DNA of 64,000 bases from an uncultured Flavobacteriaceae bacterium (GCA_947498845.1 CANMLX010000005.1:1-64000); one strand, 5' to 3'. Shown: positions 8,210 through 17,590, counted from the stretch's first letter. Made by a program: numbers and translations. The notes: generated by a model not told the origin, from the sequence alone.

Positions 8210-9946
8210 ATGGCGTCTCATTACGAAGCACCTATTAGAAGACCTTTAGTTACAGGCGAAAAATCATACCACGACGTTACTGTGGATGTGGCAAAGCCTG
8301 TCGAAGGAAAAGCCAATAAACAATGGTGGATAGTATTTGGTATTTCACTTACAGCTTTTCTTTGGGGTATTGGATGTATATTATATACTGTATCTACAGG
8401 TATTGGAACTTGGGGTTTAAATAAAACCGTAGGTTGGGCCTGGGATATCACAAACTTTGTTTGGTGGGTAGGTATTGGTCACGCAGGAACACTTATTTCT
8501 GCTGTACTTTTACTATTCCGTCAAAAATGGAGAATGGCAATTAACCGTTCTGCAGAAGCAATGACAATTTTCTCTGTTGTACAAGCAGGATTGTTTCCAA
8601 TTATCCACATGGGAAGACCATGGTTAGGCTATTGGGTATTACCAATTCCAAACCAATTTGGATCATTGTGGGTAAACTTTAACTCGCCATTACTTTGGGA
8701 TGTATTTGCAATTTCAACCTATTTATCAGTATCATTAGTATTCTGGTGGACAGGTTTATTACCAGATTTCGCTATGTTGCGTGATCGCGCAATAAAGCCT
8801 TTTCAAAAGAAAATTTATGCTTTATTAAGTTTTGGATGGTCTGGACGTGCTAAAGACTGGCAGCGTTTTGAAGAAGTATCTTTGGTACTTGCAGGTTTAG
8901 CAACACCATTAGTACTTTCGGTACACACCATTGTATCGTTTGACTTCGCAACATCGGTAATTCCAGGTTGGCATACAACGATATTCCCACCGTATTTTGT
9001 TGCTGGAGCAGTATTCTCTGGATTCGCCATGGTAAATACACTACTTATTATCATGCGTAAAGTGTGTAATTTGGAAGACTATATCACCGTACAACATATA
9101 GAGCTAATGAACATCGTAATTATGATTACGGGGTCTATAGTTGGTGTGGCTTATATCACAGAGTTATTTATTGCATGGTACTCTGGTGTAGAGTATGAGC
9201 AATATGCCTTTTTAAACAGAGCAACAGGACCTTATGCTTGGGCATACTGGATGATGATGTCTTGTAACGTATTCTCACCACAGTTTATGTGGTTTAAGAA
9301 ATTAAGAACAAGTATCATGTTCTCATTTGTGATCTCCATAGTGGTAAACGTAGGGATGTGGTTTGAGCGTTTTGTAATTATTGTAACATCGTTACACAGA
9401 GATCCTCTACCATCATCATGGACCATGTTCTCACCAACGTTTGTAGATATAGGAATATTTATAGGAACTATAGGATTTTTCTTTGTATTATTCTTATTAT
9501 ACTCAAGAACATTCCCTGTAATAGCTCAAGCCGAAGTAAAAACAATTTTAAAATCTTCGGGAGAACGCTATAAAAAAATAAGAGAACGCGGAGAGAGTTT
9601 ATCCGGTACAGGAGCAGATGAAAGAACTTCAGGAAAAGCAATTGTTAAATCAATTTCAGAAGACATCATAGTTACAGAAGAAGACAATACCGAAAAAGTA
9701 AGTAGCCTGTTAGAAAGCATAGGAACATTCGATGCCGAATCACAAACAGCAGATGATTTAAAACAGATAAACGGTATTGGACCTAAGATGGAAGACGCTT
9801 TAAATAGCATTGGTATTTATACCTTCCTTCAGGTAAGTAAAATGACAAAGAAAGAGTATGACTTGTTAGACGCTATTACGGGATCCTTCCCAGGAAGAGC
9901 AGAACGTGATGATTGGTCTGGACAAGCTAAAAATTTAATAAACTAA
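8210..9946 (+). CDS. actC: ActC, NrfD/PsrC-like quinol-binding membrane subunit with C-terminal HhH domain
   Basis: A 578-residue integral membrane protein of the NrfD (polysulfide reductase membrane subunit) type, with about ten transmembrane helices up to residue 445. In alternative complex III this subunit contacts ActB and forms a quinol site. After a charged linker (about 447-515) comes a compact C-terminal domain with QINGIGPKMEDALNSIGIYT, a helix-hairpin-helix motif, running to the end (about 516-578). That tail is not part of the core NrfD fold and would lie outside the membrane. The preceding gap (8093-8209) is filled with low-complexity AAACTTT/TTTAAA-type sequence. The gap to actD is 9 bp, indicating co-translation. 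Confidence 0.93.
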   Translation: MASHYEAPIRRPLVTGEKSYHDVTVDVAKPVEGKANKQWWIVFGISLTAFLWGIGCILYTVSTGIGTWGLNKTVGWAWDITNFVWWVGIGHAGTLISAVLLLFRQKWRMAINRSAEAMTIFSVVQAGLFPIIHMGRPWLGYWVLPIPNQFGSLWVNFNSPLLWDVFAISTYLSVSLVFWWTGLLPDFAMLRDRAIKPFQKKIYALLSFGWSGRAKDWQRFEEVSLVLAGLATPLVLSVHTIVSFDFATSVIPGWHTTIFPPYFVAGAVFSGFAMVNTLLIIMRKVCNLEDYITVQHIELMNIVIMITGSIVGVAYITELFIAWYSGVEYEQYAFLNRATGPYAWAYWMMMSCNVFSPQFMWFKKLRTSIMFSFVISIVVNVGMWFERFVIIVTSLHRDPLPSSWTMFSPTFVDIGIFIGTIGFFFVLFLLYSRTFPVIAQAEVKTILKSSGERYKKIRERGESLSGTGADERTSGKAIVKSISEDIIVTEEDNTEKVSSLLESIGTFDAESQTADDLKQINGIGPKMEDALNSIGIYTFLQVSKMTKKEYDLLDAITGSFPGRAERDDWSGQAKNLIN

Positions 9947-9955
9947 ATATAGTCA

Positions 9956-10489
9956 ATGGAAGCTTCAAAAGTTATTCACGCTATTTATACAGATGATGAT
10001 GTATTAATGTCGGCCGTAAAAAAGGTAAAGGCAGAAAAACACCATATCGAAGAAATATATACACCATTTCCTGTTCACGGGTTGGACAAGGCCATGGGAT
10101 TACAAGGCACCAGAATTGCAATTTGTGCATTTTTATATGGTTTGGTAGGTTTAACAGTAGCCATTACCATGATGAATTTTATCATGATTAAGGACTGGCC
10201 TCAAAATATTGGAGGTAAGCCAAGTTTTAGTTATCTAGAAAACATGCCATCTTTTGTACCAATTATGTTTGAGTTAACTGTATTTTTTGCTGCGCATTTA
10301 ATGGTAATTACATTTTACTTACGTAGTAGAATGTGGCCGTTTAAAAAGGCTGAAAATCCAGATCCAAGAACTACAGATGATCATTTTTTAATGGAAATTG
10401 CAGTACATGGTAACGAAAGAGAATTAGAGAGTTTGCTTGAAGAAACTGGAGCAGTAGAGATTAATTTAGTTGATAAAGAAGCGCATTAA
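9956..10489 (+). CDS. actD: ActD, DUF3341 membrane subunit of alternative complex III
   Basis: A 177-residue protein of the DUF3341 type. The N-terminal soluble part starts VIHAIYTDDDVLMSAVKKVK, the fold that normally precedes IEEIYTPFPVHGLDKAMGL, a very conserved stretch of this subunit. Two transmembrane helices follow (about 55-78 and 98-120). In the complex it packs beside the NrfD-like subunits and has no cofactor. Tight spacing to actC (9 bp) and actE (12 bp) supports one transcript. Length is normal. Confidence 0.92.
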   Translation: MEASKVIHAIYTDDDVLMSAVKKVKAEKHHIEEIYTPFPVHGLDKAMGLQGTRIAICAFLYGLVGLTVAITMMNFIMIKDWPQNIGGKPSFSYLENMPSFVPIMFELTVFFAAHLMVITFYLRSRMWPFKKAENPDPRTTDDHFLMEIAVHGNERELESLLEETGAVEINLVDKEAH

Positions 10490-10501
10490 TATAATTAGCA
10501 A

Positions 10502-11056
10502 ATGAAAAGCTTAATTAAAATTTTAGCAATAGCAGTCGTATTTGTAGCTGTATCATGTAAAAAAGATTCGGCACCAAATTACCAGTTCATGCCTAATATG
10601 TATGAGTCTGTAGGCTACGAAACGTATAGTGAAAATAACATGTTTGAAAACGGCATGGAAGCAAGACAACCTGTTGCTGGAACCATTCCAAGAGGTGTTA
10701 TACCATTTGATATAGAAAATACAACAGAAGGTTATGCTTTAGCAAAAGAAACGTTGAAAAGCCCAATAGATTCAACTCAGGTTGATTTAGAGAAGGGAAA
10801 AGCCTTATATGATATTTACTGTGGTATTTGTCATGGTAATAAAGGTAATGGACAAGGAAAACTAGTAAAACGCGAAAAAATATTAGGTATTCCAAGTTAT
10901 GATGATGCAGGAAGAGCTATTAACGAAGGCAGTATTTACCATACCATTTATTATGGAAAGAACGCTATGGGTAGCTATGCAAATCAATTAAGCGAGAACG
11001 AGCGTTGGCAAGTAGTGTCATATGTTCTAAAGTTAAAAGCAGATTTAGAAAAGTAA
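10502..11056 (+). CDS. actE: ActE, monoheme cytochrome c lipoprotein of alternative complex III
   Basis: A 184-residue lipoprotein: the signal IAVVFVAVSC places the lipidated cysteine at residue 19. One c-type heme motif, CGICHG, lies at about residues 119-124, and the C-terminal WQVVSYVLKLK helix is typical of class I cytochromes. The likely axial methionine is in the NAMGSYA segment. It probably hands electrons from the complex to the oxidase, whose genes follow. The segment YQFMPNMYESVGYETYSENN after the lipid anchor is a signature of Bacteroidota ActE. Confidence 0.92.
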   Translation: MKSLIKILAIAVVFVAVSCKKDSAPNYQFMPNMYESVGYETYSENNMFENGMEARQPVAGTIPRGVIPFDIENTTEGYALAKETLKSPIDSTQVDLEKGKALYDIYCGICHGNKGNGQGKLVKREKILGIPSYDDAGRAINEGSIYHTIYYGKNAMGSYANQLSENERWQVVSYVLKLKADLEK

Positions 11057-11068
11057 GATTATATAGAT

Positions 11069-12418
11069 ATGTACGATTACAAGTTTTCAAATAAATTAAA
11101 GATGTTTTCTTTCATCCTAATGATTATAGGAGCATTAGGTGTAGGATATGGTTTTATGACATCTCATAAATCTTTTGAAGAGGTAGAACACTTACTTACA
11201 GAAGAAGCACACCATGGTCATGGTGGAGGACACGGAGAAGCAGCTGCTCATGCAACTGTAGCTCATGATACTCATGGAGGAGATCATGGACATGCTAAAG
11301 ACAACGCACACGATGCTCACAAAGAACACGTAGAGCATGTACAACACCAAATACATAACAGACCTTGGTCTGCATTATACGTAGCCGCTTTCTTTTTTAT
11401 GATGATCGCTTTAGGGTGTTTGGCTTTTTATGCGGTACAACATGCATCTCAAGCGGGGTGGTCGCCAGTATTATTTAGAGTGATGGAAGGGATTACAGCA
11501 TATCTGTTACCAGGTGCTTTAATTGTATTAATTATAGCGTTCTTTGCTGGAGATCACATTTTTATTTGGATGAATGACGACGTCGTAGCTCATGATAAAT
11601 TAATTCAAGGAAAATCGGGTTGGTTAAACAAACCAATGTTTATTGTAAGAGGTCTAATATTTATTGCAGGCTGGTTTTTATACCGTCATTTTTCACGCAA
11701 GTTTTCAAAGGCTCAAGATGAGGCTAACGACAACAGTAACTTTAAAAAACTATTTCGTTGGTCGGCTGCATTCTTAGTATTTTTCTTGTACTCAGAATCT
11801 ATGATGTCTTGGGATTGGATTATGAGTGTAGATCCACACTGGTTTTCTACATTATTTGGGTGGTATGTATTTGCAAGTATGTTTGTAAGTGGTATTACAG
11901 TTATTGCATTAATTACTATTTACCTTAAGTCTAGAGGTTACTTAGAGTTTGTAAATGAAAATCATTTACATGATGTTGCTAAGTTTATGTTTGCTATTAG
12001 TATCTTTTGGACGTACCTATGGTTCTCACAATTTATGTTAATCTGGTACTCTAATATTCCAGAAGAGGTGACCTATTTTATAACACGTATAAACGATTAT
12101 AAATTACCATTCTTTGGTATGGTAGCCATGAACTTTATATTCCCAGTATTATTGTTAATGAATGCCGATTATAAGAGAATACCTTGGTTTGTTGTGATGA
12201 CGGGTCTTGTTATTCTTGCAGGTCACTATATAGATGTATTTAATATGATTATGCCAGCAACTGTTGGAGATAGATGGAGTATAGGTATACCAGAAATAGG
12301 ATCTGTTTTATTGTTTGCTGGGTTATTCATTTTTGTAGTGTTTACAGCACTAACAAAAGTACCTTTACTTGCAAAAGGAAATCCTTTTATTAAAGAGAGT
12401 AAAGAATTTCATTATTAA
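11069..12418 (+). CDS. actF: ActF, second NrfD-like membrane subunit of alternative complex III
   Basis: A 449-residue membrane protein paralogous to ActC, with about ten helices and the motif MMSWDWIMSVDPHWFSTLFGWY, which is diagnostic for this quinol:cytochrome c oxidoreductase subunit. Between the first and second helices (about 48-96) lies an insertion with about 15 histidines in 50 residues (HHGHGGGHGE and similar). Such a loop could bind copper, zinc or iron, which is inference. The gap is 12 bp from actE and 30 bp to coxB. Length is slightly above usual because of the His-rich loop. Confidence 0.92.
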   Translation: MYDYKFSNKLKMFSFILMIIGALGVGYGFMTSHKSFEEVEHLLTEEAHHGHGGGHGEAAAHATVAHDTHGGDHGHAKDNAHDAHKEHVEHVQHQIHNRPWSALYVAAFFFMMIALGCLAFYAVQHASQAGWSPVLFRVMEGITAYLLPGALIVLIIAFFAGDHIFIWMNDDVVAHDKLIQGKSGWLNKPMFIVRGLIFIAGWFLYRHFSRKFSKAQDEANDNSNFKKLFRWSAAFLVFFLYSESMMSWDWIMSVDPHWFSTLFGWYVFASMFVSGITVIALITIYLKSRGYLEFVNENHLHDVAKFMFAISIFWTYLWFSQFMLIWYSNIPEEVTYFITRINDYKLPFFGMVAMNFIFPVLLLMNADYKRIPWFVVMTGLVILAGHYIDVFNMIMPATVGDRWSIGIPEIGSVLLFAGLFIFVVFTALTKVPLLAKGNPFIKESKEFHY

Positions 12419-12448
12419 TTAAGTTATAAATAAAGACGAATAGTAACA

Positions 12449-13516
12449 ATGACTGCTTTATTAACAATTACAATTTTAGTATTTATATCAATTGCCATTT
12501 GGCAGATGGTAAAAATTTTCGATTTAGCACAGCCTAAAAACGATAATCCAGGAGTCGCCACAGATAAAGATAATACAATAAATGGCTACTTAATGATGGG
12601 CTTTTTAGCATTCATCTATATTATCACCATAGTATGTATTGTTTTATGGGGTGATTTACCACTATTATCAAATTCTGCTTCAGAACATGGTTCTACTATT
12701 GATAACTTAATGATTATCTCGTTAGTACTTATCTTTTTTGTACAAACGATAACGCAGTTTTTACTGCACTACTTTGCATTTAAATACAAAGGAGAAAAGG
12801 GTAAAAAGGCTTTATTCTTTGCAGATAATAACAAGTTAGAGTTTATCTGGACTATTATTCCAGTTATTGTTTTAGCTGGATTAATTATATACGGATTAAA
12901 TGCTTGGATTAACATTACTAGTGTTGACGAAAGTGACGATCCAATGGTAGTAGAGTTATACGCACAGCAATTTAACTGGAAAGCACGTTATGCTGGTGCA
13001 GATAATACATTAGGTTTGTCCAATGTTAGATTAATAGATATAGATAAGGCTAATATCTTAGGTTTAGATGAAGCAGACCCTAACGCACAGGACGATATCA
13101 TTACAACAGAGTTACATTTACCAGTTGGTAAGCCAGTATTATTTAAAATGCGTTCTCAAGATGTATTACACTCTGCATATATGCCTCACTTTAGAGCACA
13201 AATGAACTGTGTTCCTGGAATGATTACTCAATTTGGTTTTACGCCTACTGTTACTACAAAAGAGATGCGTGAGAGACCAGACATGATTGAAAAAATACAG
13301 AATATTAATGATATTAGAGTTGAAAATAGTAAAGTACTAATAGCAAAAGGAGAAGATGCTTTAGAGCGTTACGAATTCGATTATCTACTACTATGTAATA
13401 AGATTTGTGGTAAATCGCATTACAACATGCAAATGAAAATAATCGTAGAAACAGAAGAAGAATACAATGCTTGGATCAAGCAGCAAAAAGTATTTAAAAA
13501 CTCTCTAATTAACTAA
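12449..13516 (+). CDS. coxB: Cytochrome c oxidase subunit II with CuA site
   Basis: A 355-residue subunit II. The cupredoxin domain carries the full CuA set: the first His in VLHSAYMPHF, then CNKICGKSHYNM with the C-x3-C-x3-H-x2-M spacing. Typical subunit II has two transmembrane helices. Here there are four hydrophobic segments (about 3-22, 47-70, 85-107 and 125-150), so the N-terminus is extended by two. The insertion NTLGLSNVRLIDIDKANILGL within the cupredoxin region is common in Bacteroidota. The protein accepts electrons from cytochrome c or directly from the Act complex. It sits 30 bp after actF and 27 bp before coxA, which supports one co-expressed respiratory unit. Confidence 0.95.
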   Translation: MTALLTITILVFISIAIWQMVKIFDLAQPKNDNPGVATDKDNTINGYLMMGFLAFIYIITIVCIVLWGDLPLLSNSASEHGSTIDNLMIISLVLIFFVQTITQFLLHYFAFKYKGEKGKKALFFADNNKLEFIWTIIPVIVLAGLIIYGLNAWINITSVDESDDPMVVELYAQQFNWKARYAGADNTLGLSNVRLIDIDKANILGLDEADPNAQDDIITTELHLPVGKPVLFKMRSQDVLHSAYMPHFRAQMNCVPGMITQFGFTPTVTTKEMRERPDMIEKIQNINDIRVENSKVLIAKGEDALERYEFDYLLLCNKICGKSHYNMQMKIIVETEEEYNAWIKQQKVFKNSLIN

Positions 13517-13543
13517 TACAAAAGATAAAAAAGATATAAGATT

Positions 13544-15334
13544 ATGTCAGCACACGCAGATATTCACGCTCACGACGATCACGGACATCATCATAAAGAA
13601 ACATTTGTAACTAAATATATATTTAGTCAAGATCATAAAATGATTGCAAAGCAGTACCTTATTACAGGTACTATTATGGGAGTTATTGGTATTATTATGT
13701 CTTTAATGTTCCGTATGCAAATTGCATGGCCAGAAGAACCTAATGTGTTATTTGAAGCATTATTAGGTAAATGGGCACCAGATGGTGTTATGGATGCCGA
13801 TATTTATTTGGCATTAGTTACCATACATGGTACTATTATGGTATTTTTTGTATTAACGGCAGGTTTAAGTGGTACATTTAGTAACTTATTAATTCCATTG
13901 CAGATTGGTGCACGAGATATGGCATCTGGATTCCTTAATATGGTATCTTACTGGTTATTCTTTTTATCGAGTGTGATCATGGTGATTTCCCTATTTGTTG
14001 AAGCAGGACCAGCAGCAGCAGGTTGGACAATTTATCCGCCATTAAGTGCTTTACCAATGGCACAAGGAGGTTCTGGAATGGGAATGACGCTTTGGCTAGT
14101 ATCGATGGCAATTTTTATTGCATCATCATTATTAGGATCGCTTAACTATATTGTTACTGTATTGAACTTACGTACAAAAGGGATGTCTATGACAAGATTA
14201 CCTTTAACCATTTGGGCATTCTTTATCACAGCAGTAATTGGTGTTATTTCTTTCCCAGTATTATTATCTGCAGCATTGCTTTTAATTATGGATAGAAGTT
14301 TTGGTACGTCTTTCTTCTTATCAGATATATTTATACAAGGCGAAGTATTACATTACCAAGGTGGTTCACCTGTATTGTTTGAACATTTATTCTGGTTCTT
14401 AGGACATCCAGAAGTATATATCATTATATTACCAGCAATGGGGCTTGTATCCGAGATCATGGCATCCAACTCACGTAAGCCTATTTTTGGGTATCGTGCG
14501 ATGATTGCCTCTATATTGGCGATTGCATTCTTATCAACAATTGTATGGGGACACCATATGTTTGTTTCTGGTATGAATCCTTTCTTAGGATCTGTATTCA
14601 CATTCACAACATTATTAATAGCAATACCATCGGCAGTAAAGGCATTTAACTGGATAACCACACTCTGGAAGGGTAACCTGCAGCTAAATCCAGCGATGTT
14701 ATTCTCTATAGGGTTTGTATCGACATTTATAACAGGAGGTCTAACAGGGATTATCCTTGGTGATAGTGCTCTAGATATTAATGTGCATGATACATACTTT
14801 GTGGTAGCACACTTCCATTTAGTAATGGGTATATCTGCTCTATACGGAATGTTTGCAGGTATTTACCATTGGTATCCTAAAATGTTTGGTCGTATGTTAA
14901 ATAAAAACTTAGGATACATTCACTTTTGGGTAACTGCAGTATGTGCTTACGGCGTATTCTTTCCAATGCACTTTATAGGCATGGCAGGTTTACCACGCCG
15001 TTATTATACAAACAGTAATTTCCCGTTATTTGACGATTTAGCTAACGTGAATGTTATCATCACCATATTTGCTCTTGTAGGAGGAGCATTCCAGTTAGTA
15101 TATTTATACAACTTCTTTGCTAGTATTTTCTTCGGAAAGAAAGCACCACAAAACCCATGGAAGTCTACAACATTAGAGTGGACGACGCCTGTTGAGCATA
15201 TGCATGGGAACTGGCCAGGAGAAATTCCTCATGTATACCGTTGGGCTTACGATTACAGTAACCCACAACATGAAGAAGACTTTGTGCCTCAAAATGTACC
15301 GCTTAAAGACGGAGAAGAAGAGTTGCATCACTAA
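13544..15334 (+). CDS. coxA: Cytochrome c oxidase subunit I (aa3-type)
   Basis: A 596-residue heme-copper oxidase subunit I with twelve or more helices. Visible signatures are GHPEVYIIILP (CuB His, the His-Tyr pair and the D-channel Glu of A1-type enzymes), WGHHMFVSG (two CuB His) and HDTYFVVAHFHLVMG (heme a and a3 ligands). The N-terminus is histidine-rich, with seven His in the first 17 residues. Genes for subunits III and IV do not follow; a strong terminator does. Together with the act genes this matches the alternative complex III-aa3 supercomplex known from Flavobacterium johnsoniae. Confidence 0.96.
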   Translation: MSAHADIHAHDDHGHHHKETFVTKYIFSQDHKMIAKQYLITGTIMGVIGIIMSLMFRMQIAWPEEPNVLFEALLGKWAPDGVMDADIYLALVTIHGTIMVFFVLTAGLSGTFSNLLIPLQIGARDMASGFLNMVSYWLFFLSSVIMVISLFVEAGPAAAGWTIYPPLSALPMAQGGSGMGMTLWLVSMAIFIASSLLGSLNYIVTVLNLRTKGMSMTRLPLTIWAFFITAVIGVISFPVLLSAALLLIMDRSFGTSFFLSDIFIQGEVLHYQGGSPVLFEHLFWFLGHPEVYIIILPAMGLVSEIMASNSRKPIFGYRAMIASILAIAFLSTIVWGHHMFVSGMNPFLGSVFTFTTLLIAIPSAVKAFNWITTLWKGNLQLNPAMLFSIGFVSTFITGGLTGIILGDSALDINVHDTYFVVAHFHLVMGISALYGMFAGIYHWYPKMFGRMLNKNLGYIHFWVTAVCAYGVFFPMHFIGMAGLPRRYYTNSNFPLFDDLANVNVIITIFALVGGAFQLVYLYNFFASIFFGKKAPQNPWKSTTLEWTTPVEHMHGNWPGEIPHVYRWAYDYSNPQHEEDFVPQNVPLKDGEEELHH

Positions 15335-15362
15335 GTAGAAGCTATCTCAAAACATATATTTA

Positions 15363-15395
15363 AAGCCTAAGATTTTATTAATCTTAGGCTTTTTT
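15363..15395 (+). terminator. Intrinsic terminator of the act-cox operon
   Basis: A perfect 12-bp stem AAGCCTAAGATT / AATCTTAGGCTT with a 5-nt loop is followed by five T residues. It starts 29 bp after the coxA stop. Confidence 0.9.
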
Positions 15396-15489
15396 GATTT
15401 TATAATACTTTTTAAAATAACTTAACATTAGTATTAATTCTGATGTTAAATTACACATAATACGATTTACGATTAAAATTTTCGTATAT

Positions 15490-15679
15490 GTCAGTTCGAG
15501 TGTCCCGAACTTGTTTCGTGATGTATCGAGAACAGGTTAGCAGCTTCTCGATACATCACGCTTCGATAGAGCGAATATGGAGCGACTAGACATCTCTTTA
15601 GTACGAGATTTCTCCTCGTTAGCTACGCTAAATACTTTCAATTAAACAATATTTTAATTTCAGTAGCGTTCGGAATGAC
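15490..15679. repeat. Flavobacterial palindromic intergenic repeat cluster
   Basis: The segment opens GTCAGTTCGAGTG and closes with CGTTCGGAATGAC, so its ends are roughly inverted. Inside, CGTGATGTATCGAGAA (15517-15532) and TTCTCGATACATCACG (15545-15560) form a perfect 16-bp inverted repeat with a 12-nt loop. No coding capacity was seen. A further 10-bp inverted pair follows at 15683-15692 and 15738-15747. The rest of 15748-15896 shows nothing recognisable. Confidence 0.7.
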
Positions 15680-15896
15680 ACTATCAACGTGATCATCCTA
15701 TGTGAATTTTGATTATCGATTTGTAATATATAGAAACTCACGTTGATCCAGATAAACTTTGATGGAATAATACCTAACTTCTAAAAAAAAGTACAAAATT
15801 ATATTCAAAAGAAATCTTAATTTAACTCCTTTTAAATTTAAACGACACCCAAAAGGTTGATAATGCTCTTCTTAAAAACGAACTAAACGAATACTA

Positions 15897-17504
15897 ATGA
15901 CAGATAAATTTAAGCTTTCTATTAAAGAAAAATTGGGATATGCCTTAGGAGATGGCGCAGCAAATATTGCTTGGAGAGGTGTTGCAACATTTTTATTTAT
16001 TTTTTATACAGATGTTTTTGGGTTGAATCCTGCCACAGTTGGCATATTATTTTTGGTTGCGAGATTTAGTGATGGGATTAGTGATGTTTTAATGGGCGTG
16101 CTTGGAGATAGAACAACCTCTAAATATGGGAAATTCCGCCCATGGATTTTATGGACGGCCATTCCATTAGGTGTTATTTTGTCGCTACTATTTACAAGCC
16201 CAAATTTTAACGCTACGGGTAAAATAATTTATGCCTATGTCACTTATATTTTATTTACACTTATTTACACGGCTAATAATGTTCCTTATGGTGCTTTAAT
16301 GGCTGTTATGACTGGTGATGATAAGGAGCGAGGAACTCTTGGTTCATTTAGAATGGTAGGTGCATTTGTGGGAGGGATGTTAGTTCAAGGGCTGCTATTA
16401 GTTTTGGTAGCTTATTATGGTAATGTTGATCCTACTGTACTGATAGAAAAATTAGATAATGATAAATATAAAATAGAAGTATTTTCTAAATCTCATGTAG
16501 CTAATGCTAATGTTAAGACTAAAAATGGTATTGCTATGTTTACCTGGAGTGGTGAAAATGAATCAATTGATTTAAGTAACGATGAGCCAACTAAAGGAAA
16601 AAGTTTTACTATGGCGTCTAATAAAAAATACACTTTTATTGTTACAGGGGAAGCCAATTTAGAAAAAAGTGATGTTTTGATCATTGATCAAAAAAGTGGG
16701 TATAGTAAATCTATATATGTATTATCATTGTTTCTTATACTATTTATGCTCATCACTTTTTACACAACAAAGGAAAGGATAGCGCCACCTAAGGATCAAA
16801 AAAATAATTTAATAGAGGATTTAAAAAATTTAATATCCAATAAGCCTTGGTTGGTTCTGTTAGCTATAGGGTTATTATTTAGTACGTACAACTCCATAAA
16901 ACAAGGGATCGTTGTTATTTATTTTGCACATTATATAAATAATCAATTATTAGCAGCCAGCTTTTTGGTAGCACTCATGCTTGCATCTATTGCAGGAGCT
17001 ATTTTAACGGCTCCATTGGCAAAGAAATTTGGTAAAAAGAATCTATTTATTTACGCGCTTATATTTTCTGGTGCAGTAAACACGTTATTTGTTTTTTGCG
17101 GATCTGATGATATTGGTGCTATTTTTACAATTGGTGTTATTTCAGAGTTTTCAGCGGCAATATTTCCCACCTTATTTTTTGCAATGCTTGGTGACGCAGC
17201 AGATTATTCCGAGTTTAAAAACGGCAGAAGAGCCACTGGGCTTATATATGCAGCGGGGTCTTTCGCTACAAAATTTGGGGGAGGTATAGCTGGAGCCATC
17301 ATAGGGTTTGTATTAGCTATGTTTAATTATAACGGACAGGATTTATCCAGTATTAAAGGCGCCATTCCTGGCATTATAATGCTTATGAGTTGGATTCCAG
17401 CAATTATAACTGTAATAGCAGCAGGCGTGATGGTGATCTATCCTCTAAATCAAAATAAACTGGATGAAATAACATTGGTATTAAATGAACGTAGAAAACA
17501 ATAA
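15897..17504 (+). CDS. GPH/MFS-type sugar:cation symporter with periplasmic insert
   Basis: A 535-residue transporter of the glycoside-pentoside-hexuronide family (MelB-like). The N-terminus KEKLGYALGDGAANIAWRG and the loop DRTTSKYGKFRPWILW are family signatures; DxxxxYGKFRPW forms the cytoplasmic loop 2-3 motif. About twelve helices are seen. Between helices 5 and 6, on the periplasmic face, there is an insert of about 95 mostly beta-prone, soluble residues (about 175-272) that the core family lacks. It would carry oligosaccharide breakdown products across the inner membrane, which fits its place at the edge of the Sus-type locus. The stop codon TAA is part of the TAATACCAG start of an adjoining repeat. 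Confidence 0.88.
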   Translation: MTDKFKLSIKEKLGYALGDGAANIAWRGVATFLFIFYTDVFGLNPATVGILFLVARFSDGISDVLMGVLGDRTTSKYGKFRPWILWTAIPLGVILSLLFTSPNFNATGKIIYAYVTYILFTLIYTANNVPYGALMAVMTGDDKERGTLGSFRMVGAFVGGMLVQGLLLVLVAYYGNVDPTVLIEKLDNDKYKIEVFSKSHVANANVKTKNGIAMFTWSGENESIDLSNDEPTKGKSFTMASNKKYTFIVTGEANLEKSDVLIIDQKSGYSKSIYVLSLFLILFMLITFYTTKERIAPPKDQKNNLIEDLKNLISNKPWLVLLAIGLLFSTYNSIKQGIVVIYFAHYINNQLLAASFLVALMLASIAGAILTAPLAKKFGKKNLFIYALIFSGAVNTLFVFCGSDDIGAIFTIGVISEFSAAIFPTLFFAMLGDAADYSEFKNGRRATGLIYAAGSFATKFGGGIAGAIIGFVLAMFNYNGQDLSSIKGAIPGIIMLMSWIPAIITVIAAGVMVIYPLNQNKLDEITLVLNERRKQ

Positions 17505-17590
17505 TACCAGTTCTGATTTAAATTTACGCATAAGAAAATAAAGTAGAAAGAGAATGTAATTATATGCGAAATTTTCGTCTATAAATAGTA
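17505..17590. repeat. Family C-like repeat end directly after the symporter stop
   Basis: TACCAGTTCTGATTTAAATT begins immediately after the stop codon TAA (17502-17504) and resembles the start of the composite at 2371. The sequence closes with CTATAAATAGTATAATACC, running straight into the family B element at 17594. Boundaries are uncertain. Confidence 0.4.
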
